Shown here: piece by piece, positions 1-46,500 of the stretch
Layout of the letters: the number at the start of each line of letters is the position of its first letter
Position numbering within the stretch: position 1 is the stretch's first letter
Source of the DNA: Synaphobranchus kaupii
Lineage: Eukaryota; Chordata; Actinopteri; Anguilliformes; Synaphobranchidae
Reading direction: 5' to 3'
DNA length: 64,000 bases
Assembly: GCA_029718625.1 (NCBI GenBank)
Contig: CM056380.1
Span: forward strand, 44,627,754 to 44,691,753
The notes under the pieces: model-generated
Databases searched by the model: none
The model's input: only the letters and a program-made list of their open reading frames with translations
Told to the model about the DNA's origin: nothing
Position numbers and translations under genes: made by a program

Positions 1-529
1 CTGACAAATGTTTATAACTAGGTCTTGTTTGTGATGTGCTTTTATTAGTGGTTGTTGTTTGTAATTGGGTTTTGTGTGTGTGTGTGTGTGTGTGTCCGTG
101 TGTGTTTGCGCGAGTGTGCGTCATCTTAAATGTGCTTTTATTAGTGTGTGTATTCCTGGGGTTTATTTCCATTAGCATGTGTTCTTTCGCTGTGTCCGCT
201 GTTGACCGGGAGCTTAACTGAATTATTTTCAAGACGAATCCTGCTTGCGTTAATCTCCTCGCCTCCTTATCCAATTACCTGGTCTGGCGGGTTGAGGTTA
301 GCAGGGAATCTGCGCTCATTAATCCTCCCCCCTGTGAACTCTTCCTACCCCCCTACGCCCCCCCCCATCTCATCCACACGAGCCCCTCCAGACCTCTCCG
401 CTCCGGCTTAGCTTATCGTTTTGCTTTGGGTGTATCTGTGTGAATACAGCCTGCAGTACCACATGGATAGATAGGGGGTGCTGGGGAGTGGTCTTGTATG
501 CCTTGTGTTTTTTTAATGATATTTTTTAG

Positions 530-690
530 GGCTTATTCAGCTTTATTGGACAGCACAGTGTAGAGAGGCAGGGGAGAATGGGGAGCGAGAGGCAGGGAGA
601 CACAAGCGACAAAGGTCCGACGTGGCGGATCGCAGTGAGCATGTGGATACTGCTCTACAGGCTACGCCACCGACACACCCATGCCTTGTG
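530..690 (-). repeat. tRNA-derived SINE-like repeat
   Basis: On the - strand the sequence starts with a tRNA-like head (GGTGGCGTAGCCTGTAGAGC near 660-680) and ends in gtccaataaagctgaataag. Head and tail resemble common fish tRNA-derived SINEs. The copy is degenerate and its ends are approximate. Confidence 0.45.
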
Positions 691-1529
691 TTTTGAGTGG
701 GGTTGTTTGACCGCTAAGTTGACTCTACCCTATGTTGTCCTACTGACAACAAAAGCTTGAATAGGAAGCAAAGCAAGGTGGGATTGTGTGTATTTGATCT
801 TGTGTATTGCTTTATGGCAGTATAAAATTATTAAATCACATCCTGCGTTCTGAGGAACACCATGAGCTGAGCTGATGCTGTTAGATTGTACCACGATTTT
901 ATCTTAATTGTCAGACCTTTTGCCCATTTTTCTAAATTAGGAGGGTGCAAGCATACAGACGCTATGGACCAATCAGTGTGCGGTGTTTGGAAGCGGTCCT
1001 GATAATTGCCTTTGTGACCAGCCTTGGACCCCGCAGTGCAAGTTTAGAAACTTTTCAGAAACGTTTGTCTGTATACCCTCCAGGTGTAACAGGTGCTGTT
1101 TGGTGATCTTCCTAGAAATTCTCCCAACAGCCAATAGAAAATGGGGACAATTGACAATAACCAATCAGAACGGAGAGGGAGGTGGCATAGAGACTGAGTC
1201 TGTGTGCAGAGACTGGCCGAGCATTGGCAGGAGCGGGGCTGTCTGTTCGACATCAGTGCTGCTGAATCACATCGTGACCATACAAAGGAAGGCCAGAGCT
1301 GCAGGGGAAACTTCCCAGGACTTTAGCTTTAGCTTCCCATTACATGGAAAATGCTATGCGTTAGCAGTCAGTTAGCACTCCATTATCGGGTAATGAAAAA
1401 ATACGCAAGCAGGAGCTTGCTTGGGTGTTGCCAATATCGGATGCCTGTTTCACGTGCACACGGTGTTGGAATACACACCCTGTTAAAGAGTCTTTGTGGA
1501 AATCCGCCTTCCATGTCACCGTGCTCCTG

Positions 1530-1625
1530 AGCGGCTCGGTCGGTTGAGGTGGCCGCTAGTGCAGGCTGAGCCCAGTACCCAAGACATGGCAGGTTCCAGC
1601 CCTGGCAGTGGTACTGGTAGGAGAT
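1530..1625 (+). repeat. possible tRNA-like SINE head
   Basis: It contains cggctcggtcggttgaggtg followed by a B-box-like GGTTCCAGCCC. This suggests a decayed polymerase III promoter of a SINE. It does not fold into a convincing tRNA gene. Confidence 0.3.
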
Positions 1626-1991
1626 GGTCAGCTTAAACCCCCCCCCCCCCATGCCAGATCTAGGGTCCCCAGCTTGGGTCACTGCAGTATGGTCTAGGTA
1701 ACCATGGGTTACCAGGGTTGCCAGTTGTTCCTGGGGAGGGGCTCTTCTCATCTTAGTAGTAATTTTGGTAATGCTAATGATCGGATCCATGTCCAAATCA
1801 ATTTACTAATCATACCGTGTCAAATGGTTTGGTGATGCATGGTATCACCACAGTGGGTAGCAGGGGCTTGTGGAGGCTGCATTTATTAGCGTAGTCACTG
1901 GTTTGCGTGAACGTATTGTGTAATAGTTTGCATGTGAAGCAGTTAGGACCGTGAGTCTCTCCTGACTCTCTGGCTCTGTCGCCCCCTGCAG

Positions 1992-36489
<34,498 letters not shown>

Positions 36490-37202
36490 GAACCTGAGCC
36501 AGAACCCAGAGTTCGCTCTCTATCCTGCTCTGAGCTCCCCCTAGAGGCCATTTGATGTAACTGTGCTTTCCAGGGGAGTGCAGCTGCGTTTCTTGTTTTT
36601 GTTTTTGTTTTTGTTTTTTTCGTTTTTTTTTCTGGTTCTTTGATGTTTCTTTTTTATGTTTTTTTTTGTCTGTTAGTTTTTTGTTGTTTTGAAGTCATTG
36701 TTAATTTTCATATTGCTTGGAAAAAAGGGGGGCATGGTCTAAAAATAGGCTGGATATTCAGTTTAGTGTTTTATTGGTTGAGTTTATGAGCTAAGGGTTC
36801 GAGGAGAGAACATAACTGGTATTTTAGATGATGCAGGTAATTAAACTGAACATTGAAGCATGGAGAAAATGTAGACACAAAAAAACACACCGACACTAAT
36901 ACAGTCAAAAACACACAAACAGACACTAACATACTAATGTTAACAGACACTGCAATGCACATAGACTCACACTCTATCAGACACAAAGATATATTCTAGA
37001 GGAAGAAATTACCATCCAGAGAGAGGGAAAGTAGATGCTTCCTGTGCTTTGAAGAGGATGCTTAAAAGCTGACTCAGTTTTATTTTCCTTATTTTAAAAT
37101 GTTATTTTTATCTGGGGAAAGTTTTATTCATTCTTCTATTGGTGAATAACAATGCAAAAGAATAGAGGAGCTGCTCTAACTCTACAACTCAACACACACA
37201 CT

Positions 37203-37241
<39 letters not shown>

Positions 37242-37249
37242 CTATAACA

Positions 37250-37912
37250 CCAGTGCATAGACAGACAGAGGGAGAATAAGGCAGTGCGATGGCTGGCCCA
37301 GGGTGTAATAGACAGATAGAGGGAGAATAAGGTAGTGCGATGGCTGGCCCAGGGTGTAATAGACAGACAGAGGGAGAATAAGGCAGTGCGATGGCTGGCC
37401 CAGGGTGTAATAGACAGACAGAGGGAGAATAAGGCAGTGCGATGGCTGGCCTAGGGTGTAATAGACAGACAGTGGGAGAATAAGGCCCAGTGCGATGGCT
37501 GGCCCAGGGTGTAATAGACAGACAGATGGAGAATAAGGCAGTGCGATGGCTGGCCCAGGGTGTAATAGACAGACAGAGGGAGAATAAGGCAGTGCGATGG
37601 CTGGCCCAGGGTGTAATAGACAGACAGAGGGAGAATAAGGCAGTGCGATGGCTGGCCCAGGGTGTAATAGACAGACAGAGGGAGAATAAGGCAGTGTGAT
37701 GGCTGGCCCAGGGTGTAATAGACCGACAGAGGGAGAATAAGGCAGTGCGATGGGTGGCCCAGGGTGTAATAGACAGACAGAGGGAGAATAAGGCAGTGTG
37801 ATGGCTGGCCCAGGGTGTAATAGACAGACAGAGGGAGAATAAGGCAGTGCGATGGGTGGCCCAGGGTGTAATAGACAGACAGAGGGAGAATAAGGCAGTG
37901 CGATGGCTGACC
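37250..37912 (+). repeat. 51-bp minisatellite
   Basis: About 13 copies of gtaatagacagacagaggga + gaataaggcagtgcgatggc + tggcccaggg. The unit is a multiple of three without stops in some frames, which explains open frames on both strands. It lies about 760 bp after the eml4 stop, preceded by a CA run at 37200-37238. Confidence 0.96.
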
Positions 37913-38354
37913 CATGTCCCACGTATGTCACCTGCTGTGAACCTGAAACCACTCAGTATCTTCCATTATGTATCTTCCATTATGACCCCAGACCAGTTTA
38001 ACACACAGCGTCCCACCGCTCGCTCTCGTTCTTAACACAGACAAATGACAGGACACAGCCATCAGCGTTCAACGGTATTCACAGGCCCGGTTGTCCCGCA
38101 GTTATAATAAAGAAAGATACAGTAAAAAACAAAATGCAGTTACATTTGGAATGTAGTAGTCCCCTCCTTAGATAGAACCATATTTCTGCCTTTGCTGTTA
38201 AACTATGCTCGTAGACTCCCTCTCGCCACGTTCCTTCACCTGAGAAAAAAGACTCAATTTGTTGCCTAATTTTTGGTGTAATACTGTAATGAGTGTTTAA
38301 TGGACATACAGTCATACTGGATCAGCTGTGTGATTAGTAACATGAAAGTTTGAC

Positions 38355-38590
38355 CAGCCCCTCCTCACGGTCAGGGGCCCCTTCACATGGTCAGGTTGTT
38401 GTCAGGGGCCCCTTCGCACAGTCAGGTTATGGTCAGGGGCCTCTTCACACGGTCAGGTTATTGTCAGAGGCCCCTTCACGCGGTCAGGTTATGGTCAGGG
38501 GCCCCTTCACACGGTCAGGTTATGGTCAGGGGCCCCTTCACACGGTCAGGTTATGGTCAGGGGCCCCTTCACTCGGTCACAGTCAGGAGC
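38355..38590 (+). repeat. 31-bp tandem repeat
   Basis: About seven copies of ggtcaggggccccttcacac + ggtcaggttat. GC-rich and partly palindromic (ggggcccc). Confidence 0.93.
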
Positions 38591-38904
38591 CTCGATCCCT
38601 AACCAGGTGACTGCATTCAGACCTTACGCTCTGTATGTTTTTTCTTTGTTTATTATTATTTGTTTGTTTCTCTATCTTTTATTTTATTTCTTTTAACACC
38701 GTGATTTTAAGCGATTCCCCTGCCAGTCCGCACCGGAGGAGCTAGTTTGAACTCACCTCATCCGAGCGTTCAGATTTACATGGTTTTACAACAGTTTGCG
38801 TTTAATTACGCCATGAACTTCTCCATGTCTTCAAGAGTCTGCTTTTTTGAGAGTGGGTGGGTGTGTGCATATGCATTTTTTTCTCTTTTTAGGGTTGATT
38901 AGAG

Positions 38905-39025
38905 ACAGTTTTTTCTCTTTTCTGGACTGAAATATTTTAAAACCGATTTGCTCTTTTCTGGACTGAAATATTTTAAAACCGATTTTCTCTTTTCTGGACT
39001 GAAATATTTTAAAACCGATTTGAAA
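38905..39025 (+). repeat. 34-bp triplicate
   Basis: Three copies of ctcttttctggactgaaata + ttttaaaaccgatt. Confidence 0.9.
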
Positions 39026-41460
39026 TTTTCTGTTCTTTTTTTTTTTTTTTTGTCTTTTTTGGACTGAGACGTTTTTTTAAAAAGTCTTAAGTGTGTGAGC
39101 CGGCGTTTACACACCTGTGTCATTCCGGATGGCGTCCCAGGTGTCATTCCCCTCCGCTGAATCTCAGGATAAATCCACAGGAAAACAGCCAGCCCGGACG
39201 GAGGAAGGAGACCCCTTTCTCCTGAAATCTTGCCCCCTCCCTTCCCCATTCCCCCATGGGAACGCGCTGGTATCTGATGCAGTTGTATGGAGAGATGATG
39301 TTTAAAGAAAAGGGTTCTTTTGGGATTCTGGAAGTGGTGCGTGTATGTGATGCGGATGCATCGCTCCCTGTATGGAATTATGGACTGACTGTCCAGGAGC
39401 AGGCCACTCAGCCATGACGTGATTGGCCAGGCTGCAAGGAGCTGTCATGTGATTGGTCAAGTTGCCAAGAAATGATGTTAATATTGTGCTTTACCAACCT
39501 GCAGAGCTAATAGAGAAGAAATAGCTGCAAAGTTTCAGGACAGCGATGTGACTGGCTACACACAGCCAGGGTAAAAGGTGTTTTTTTCTTCTTTTTTTTT
39601 TGAGGCTACTTGATATGGTGACTTTGTAAGAAGGCATGTGGTGTAGCGATAGAGGATGTTTGTATTGCTTGCACTGAGAAGTGATGGTAGGGACATTGTA
39701 GGTGAAAAAATATGCAAGAGGTCAGTGGGAGAGGTGACTCCATTGCGGATGGGATGTCAATTAAAGGGCTCAATATGATGAAGGGTGTACGATAGGCTCA
39801 GTGCAGAGATTTGCATCATGGAACAGATTCATGCTAAATGCTCTACTGCTCATACCATTGGAATACAAACCTTTCCAGCTGATCTTCAAAGAACCTATTT
39901 TTTTTCTGTGTTTATTATAATAGTCAGAATGTTTCCCAGTGAAATGCTTGTGTTCTCTCCAGGGAATGTTTTTAGTCATTTTTTCAGTATTTTCTCATTG
40001 AGTAATTTCAGTTTAAAAAAAAGAGCCAACTCCAAGAGAGCCATGCCTTCGACCGCACAAAGCCTAGCATTGGTTTTAGTAGACCATTTTCAACCCCTTC
40101 CTCCATCTTCCCGTCATGCCACCACCCCCTTGAAGCCACAGGGGGCGCTGGTTCCTCTCCGTGAGCGAGAAACAATGTGACAGAGAGACTGCAAAGAAGG
40201 TGCTGTGACTGATTTGTTTAGACCCCTTTTAAACCGTAGCCCTGGAACCCGGCTAGCACAAGGTACAATAGACGCTGACTGATCTACTAATCACTAGAGA
40301 CCGTTTTTTTAGTTTTAGTTTTTCCTAGGATTTCCAAAGGCCGACTAAATTAATGTTGTTCCTCTGTAAATCTCCAGCGGGTTGACCTGTCCCAAGTTAG
40401 TCCTGACAACAAAAAATTCAAGAAAGCCACCCAGGAGCTAATCTAGGCCCGCTAGCCTGGTTCCCGCTCTACAATTTCCCATGCTGTCCTGTTTGTACAT
40501 TCAGGTGTGGCTACTTTGTGTGTATATAATGGTATGCCTGTGTGTATATATCTGTTTTATTCAGTGATGTTAAAAATCACTTTTGTTATCAAAATCCACC
40601 ACTTCCGACAAAAAAGGTTAACGTTTCAAAGTAAAGCATGTAGGGAATCAGTTTTTAATCATTCACAGCGGCATACCAAAGTTTTTAATAATACCCGCCC
40701 ACTACAACCCTCAACTGCGTCAAATTGTAGTGGAATTATCAGATTTTGGCAGAGGGTTGTGATAGTGGGAACAACCTTTGGAACAAAAAATAAACAAAAA
40801 ACAGTGCTCTGGTGACGGGATAGAAGGGCGTCCTGACGGAGGAGTGGGTGTGGCAGTAGGGAGGAGGTGTGGCCTTCCTGAGATTGTTGCTCCGGTCAGT
40901 ATGGTAGTATCTAAATGACCTTTCACCTGCCTCTGCGGGCCATAGCAGTGCTCAGCTCTGGGAGGCCAGCCGTAGACAAAATGCTTGAATGTGTCTGAGG
41001 TGAGTCTGTGTAAGGAGGGGAGGCTATCGGGGTAGAAGGGGTTGGGTGGAACCCCCTCGTACCCAATGTTCTCTTTGAGGGAGATGCAGATGCACGTAAC
41101 CGCAGACACCAGTACACCTTACATTGTCTTCTTTTTAGACACTGGCCTAAAAATCCTAAATCGACCCGTGCTCAAATTACACAGATACTGCACTACGTCC
41201 AGACGTCGCCGTGGAAAAGAGCAATGTGCTGGATGGTACGAGCCAGATATCCCATCATGCACCACTTCAGCGGGCACAGGGTGTTCTGGTCTCTTCTCGG
41301 GACGTGTGCCCATCTCACAGTTTTATTTAATTTGCCCGCCCACCCTCCAGTCTTTGACCCTGAAGGGCTTGTACTGTGGCTGTTTGTGAGTTTGGCTAGC
41401 ATTCAAAATCTATAAAATAACTGAAAAAAATACAGTGGGGAAATAAAGAATAAAAAAAAA

Positions 41461-42480
41461 AACTTTCAAAAGGATCTGAAAATTCAGTCTTCAGCCAATT
41501 CCTAGAAGAGCTGTGAATGTTTTGGGTGGGATTTACGTCATATCATAACTGGGTGCATCGGGTCAGTGACGGTCACGGAGCGTGGGGGCAGTTCTTTGGC
41601 TAAGTTCTGGATGATCCTTCGTGATTGGCCAGCGCTTTGACGCCTCTGCAGAGGAAGTGGGTGGGCGGTCCTCACGTGGCCCTGTTGGGTGGGGTGACGT
41701 GGTTTAGAAGCTTTACTGACAGAGAGTAATAATTTTACAAAATAAAATGTATAGTGATGATGAATGGGTGTGGGGGGGGGGAGCTTTCACGTGAAGATGT
41801 TTGAGCCAATCTGTTTCTCATGCATTCCTGTCAAACGGCAGAAAAGTACTGAAGATTATTAAAAAAATGAAAATTAAAAATAAGGATGTTGTTTTGTTGT
41901 TATTTTATGATTTGATGTTCAACAATCAATTTTCTATGAGGAATGAGATTATATGAGAACTTTTTGTGGAGAGAAAAAGAAAAAGAACGTCCCACATTCT
42001 TTCTGTTTCTCACTTTTTGAGAAACCCAATTACATTAGCAGGCCTCTGACGTCAGTGTCGCAGCCTCTGTCAGTTGGGGAGGGTGAATAGTGTGTGGTAG
42101 CTCCCAAACGCGCGTAGCTTAGCCCGCTCCCACTTCTTTCGGTAAGCTACAGTAAAGCATACACACTCCTATGGACCTTGTGATGTCGACCCCCATCCCA
42201 CACACTACCACAGTAACCTATGAGTGTGAGCCATTCAGCAGTGCCACTGTAATTACAATTCAGCTGTGTCAGTTTCCCAGACAACATGGCAATTTTTATT
42301 TTGTGTATTTGTGTAAATGTGTATTTGTTCATTAATTTACTCATTTTATTTGATTTATTTATGCTTTAGCTGTAAGTAGGGAATTTTACACCCCAGATCC
42401 CTGGTTACTGACATTGCATCAATGCTTCATCCTTTTGATTTATTTCTCTCTGTCCCCCTATATAGCCCCCTATCCCTCCC
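41461..42480 (+). other. intergenic sequence downstream of eml4
   Basis: I see no gene, exon or repeat family here. AT-rich. Confidence 0.5.
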
Positions 42481-42484
42481 TCTC

Positions 42485-42990
<506 letters not shown>

Positions 42991-43420
42991 GTGACTCTGC
43001 ACTCCCTGCCCAGACTCTGCCAGGCCTGTTAATGTTAATCACCTATCCATCCTTTCTTTTCATGCTTTACTTTTAGTTTACAACCGGCCCCTATACAGCA
43101 TACTGTAGACACACAGAGCTCCCACCAGTCTGGCTGTGAGGTTAAATCCCGCTAGATGCATTGTGGACTCCCTGAACACCCCCCTCCCCCCAGAGTGCTT
43201 ATAAGATCACAGGCAGAGATGCATGGGTCACCTGGCGCAAAGCTTTATTTTTTTGTGTGCGTACCCTGGGCTGGATCCCCCTGACAGCTGCGGTTGGGTT
43301 TATAGAGGAGGCGGCGAGAACGAGGTGAAGGGGACGAGGGAACGGATCCATGCAGCAGTCCAATCGCCTGTCAGCTGTGCTTGGTGCGGTTTGGCACTCT
43401 GGCGCCCCCTGGCCCCCGGA

Positions 43421-43506
43421 TTAGGCATTGCATTGGTCCTTTTCGCAGCACGTCCAGCCTGGCTTCTGGCAGTACTCCATAGTGGTGCAGCCCTTGTCCC
43501 CATTAT
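43421..43506 (-). CDS. Ly6-like copy A exon 3 (terminal)
   Basis: Acceptor tttgctgcag/AT, 86 nt to the TAA at 43423-43421. It encodes [18 protein letters not shown] then [11 protein letters not shown] polyadenylation signal AATAAA (- strand) lies at 43249-43244, about 170 bp past the stop. Confidence 0.8.
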
Positions 43507-46500
43507 CTGCAGCAAAAAAAAACAAACAGTGCATCAGCCATTAACCAGCTACTAGCCTCAGTATTACCCTGTCTACAACTACTGTCCAGCCAGCAACATA
43601 CTAAGCAGCAAATAACCCCACGCACTTTTCAAAGCTTTTTTCATCTCCTGAATCTCCCCAATGGCACATTTATATCAGTTATTAAAATAATCTTTAGCCC
43701 AACAATTTTCCTCCTCTAGTTCTTTTATTCATTTTATTGTTTTACTTATTTTATATCTTTTAAATTTATTATTTTTTTAATTTATTGTTTACTTCCTATT
43801 TTTATCTTTTTTAAAAATAAAAAACAACAAAAAACAACACACAAACGGGCAAAATGACGCACTGCAAAGATTGCGACAGGCATCTCCAGAGGATTACTGT
43901 TCTTGAGACAAAAATTAGAATGCAAGAAGGTGGATCTACAAATGAATTGCCTTCTGGAATCCGTCACCCACGGCTAGGCTAACAACCTGAAAAACAGTGG
44001 GTACCAACACAGGGTTGCTTCCACTACCAAATGCTAACGTTACGCAACTATCTGCTAACGCAACAATGAGTAACAAAGAGAACTTTCCACCAGTGGGAAG
44101 AAAAAACAAGAAGAAGGCTGTTTCCCTCGGACCGGGAAAGCTTAAACTGAGCAACAGATTCCTACCACTATCATCACAGCCAGAATCGCCATCTGTCAAG
44201 GCAACGAAGCCCCCCACCACCAATTCTTTTATTACCTCTTCTACTCAAGATACACATCAGATTGCAGGTAATGAAATCAAAAACTACTGTTTTCCAAATA
44301 AATTACCTCTTGACATCGCGGAAGAAATCCCTGTCATTATGGCTTCCAATCAAAGCATAAGCAATATTATTTTGCAGGTAGACGCTAAACTCACCCATAA
44401 GCCAGAATAAGTAACTTTGAAAAAGAATTTCGAGGCTCTGTTAAAAGCTGTTAGCTCTCTTTACATTAAGATGTACATCTCCGGCCCTCTACCTGCAATC
44501 AAAATGAGCTCAGAAAAATTCTCCAGAACATTTGGATTTAACGCATGGCTGATTTCGGCCTGTATTAAATGGAATGTGAAGTTTATTGACAACTTGGACC
44601 ATTTCTGGAAGCAACACCACCTTTTTAGGAAAAACGGATCTCAGCTGAACAGAGCTGGTGAAAAAATTTTGTTCTTGAACATTCGCCGTGCCCTTAAAGC
44701 AGGCACAACAACCCAGAACACCGTGTCCTCGATAGCTCAGCCGGTGCTATCTATTGCACCTCTCTCTGGTATCAAAACAAGCGCAACAGCCCAGAACACT
44801 GTGTCTCTGATAACACAGACCATGGAATCCGCTGCAACATAAACATGGAGGTGCACAAATTCTCATTGAAACAGCACCTCCCAACTTCAGTTTTATGGAT
44901 GTTAGTAGAGCTGAGAGGAGAGGGGGCGGAGTAGCTGCCTTATTCAAGAATGTATTTCAATGTAAGCAAATATAATATGGTGATTTCTCATCTTTTGAAT
45001 ATCTTGCTGCCATATTGAAAGGATCTCCCCGAATTGTATTGTTAACATTATATAGGCCACCTAAATATTGTGTAAATTTTTTTGATGACTTTGCCAAACT
45101 GCTATCCATCATTTCCACTGAATTTGATTGTCTTATTATTGCTGGTGATTTTAATATTCATATGGATAATTCCAACGATAGCACCAGTAAAGAACTCTCT
45201 ACCCTATTGAATACTTTTGAACTGTCTCAACATGTGAATGAGCCAACTCATAATCGTGGCCATACTTTAGATTTAGTTATTTCAAAGGGTTTGAATATTT
45301 CAAATGTCACTGTAACTGATGTTGCTTTATCAGATCACTGCTGTGTTTTCTTTGATCTCTCTATAACCCCTAATATTCATATTAGATCTGAAACTGTTAA
45401 AAAACGGTTTATCGATGAAAATACTACTGAATTGTTTATGGAGGCCTTTGCTCTTACTCTAACCCCCACTTCAACTGCTGTAAATGATCTACTGGATCAT
45501 TTTAATTCAAAAATTAGTAAAATTATTGATTCTATTGCACCTGTTAGGACTAAATTAATTTCTGGTAAGCAAAAAGCTCCTTGGAGAAATGCTATGTCGG
45601 TAAAAGCCATGAAGAGTGAGTGCCGAAAGGCAGAGCGCAGATGGCGAAAATCAAACCTTCAAATTCACCATGAGATATATAAAGAGACACTTCATTTCTA
45701 CAATTTAGAAATAAGAAATGCCAGAAAATCATTCTTCTCTGAAATCATTAACAACAACGTCAACAACAACGCACGCATCCTATTTGCTACTGTCAATAGG
45801 CTGACAAACCCACCAGCTCCAATACCTCCCGAACTCCTCTCCGTTAATAAATGCAATGAATTTGCAACCTTTTTTAACGATAAAATTCAAGGCATTAGAC
45901 AAGCCATTAACTCCTCCATCTCTAACAATTACATAGTGCTGCCTCCTCACCCAAATAGAGATATCATGAAATGACTCAGTTTGAGATCATTGATTGTAAA
46001 ACTCATGAGGAAACTGTATTAAATCTTAAACCTTCTTCCTGTTGCCTTGATATTCTACCCACAAACCTTTTTAGAAATGTTTTTAACTGCCTGGCGATTG
46101 AACTACTTCAAATAGTTGAATAACTCCCTCCCATAACTCCCTCCAATCGGGCATCTTCCCTGAGGCTTTGAAAACCGCGGTAATTAAGCCTCTATTAAAA
46201 AAGAGCAGCCTAGATATGTCTGTTTTAAATAATTACAGACCTATGTAGGGACCAATAGCCAGCTGACAGTCCTTACACAAACACTGACTGTCACTTTAAA
46301 GAACATGGAGGCGCGTCTGATGACGTCATCTGCGCGCGCAGCGTTTAAAATCCTCATCACACAGTGAACCGGTGTGAAGGCTCCCTTCCCCCCACCAAGT
46401 TAATAAAACTGAGTGATGACCACCGCCTTTTCTCCTTCTCGCCCTTGCATCCAGCGGACTTGGTCACTTTTCCCTGAGACTCCCACTACACGGTGGAGTT

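Larger units (their letters stand above)
1..1991 (+). other. eml4 intron 2, 3' part
   Basis: No coding exon was found. A GT microsatellite lies near 75-100, SINE-like repeats are listed separately, and 720-1500 holds only unique-looking AT/GC-mixed sequence in which I see no gene. The exon 3 acceptor closes the region. Confidence 0.7.
36490..41460 (+). other. eml4 3'UTR and/or downstream flank
   Basis: No further coding exon was found. AATAAA polyadenylation signals occur at 38106-38111, 41442-41447, 41449-41454 (before an A run) and 41741-41746. The 41442-41454 cluster is a reasonable candidate for the distal end, but none can be chosen from sequence alone. T-rich at 36596-36680 and 39030-39060. 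Confidence 0.45.

Noticed and set aside
660..690. A functional tRNA gene
   Set aside because: Only a degenerate tRNA-like head of a SINE; no complete cloverleaf.
37242..37952. 236-codon open frame on the minus strand
   Set aside because: Translation of the 51-bp minisatellite after the eml4 stop; both strands are open.
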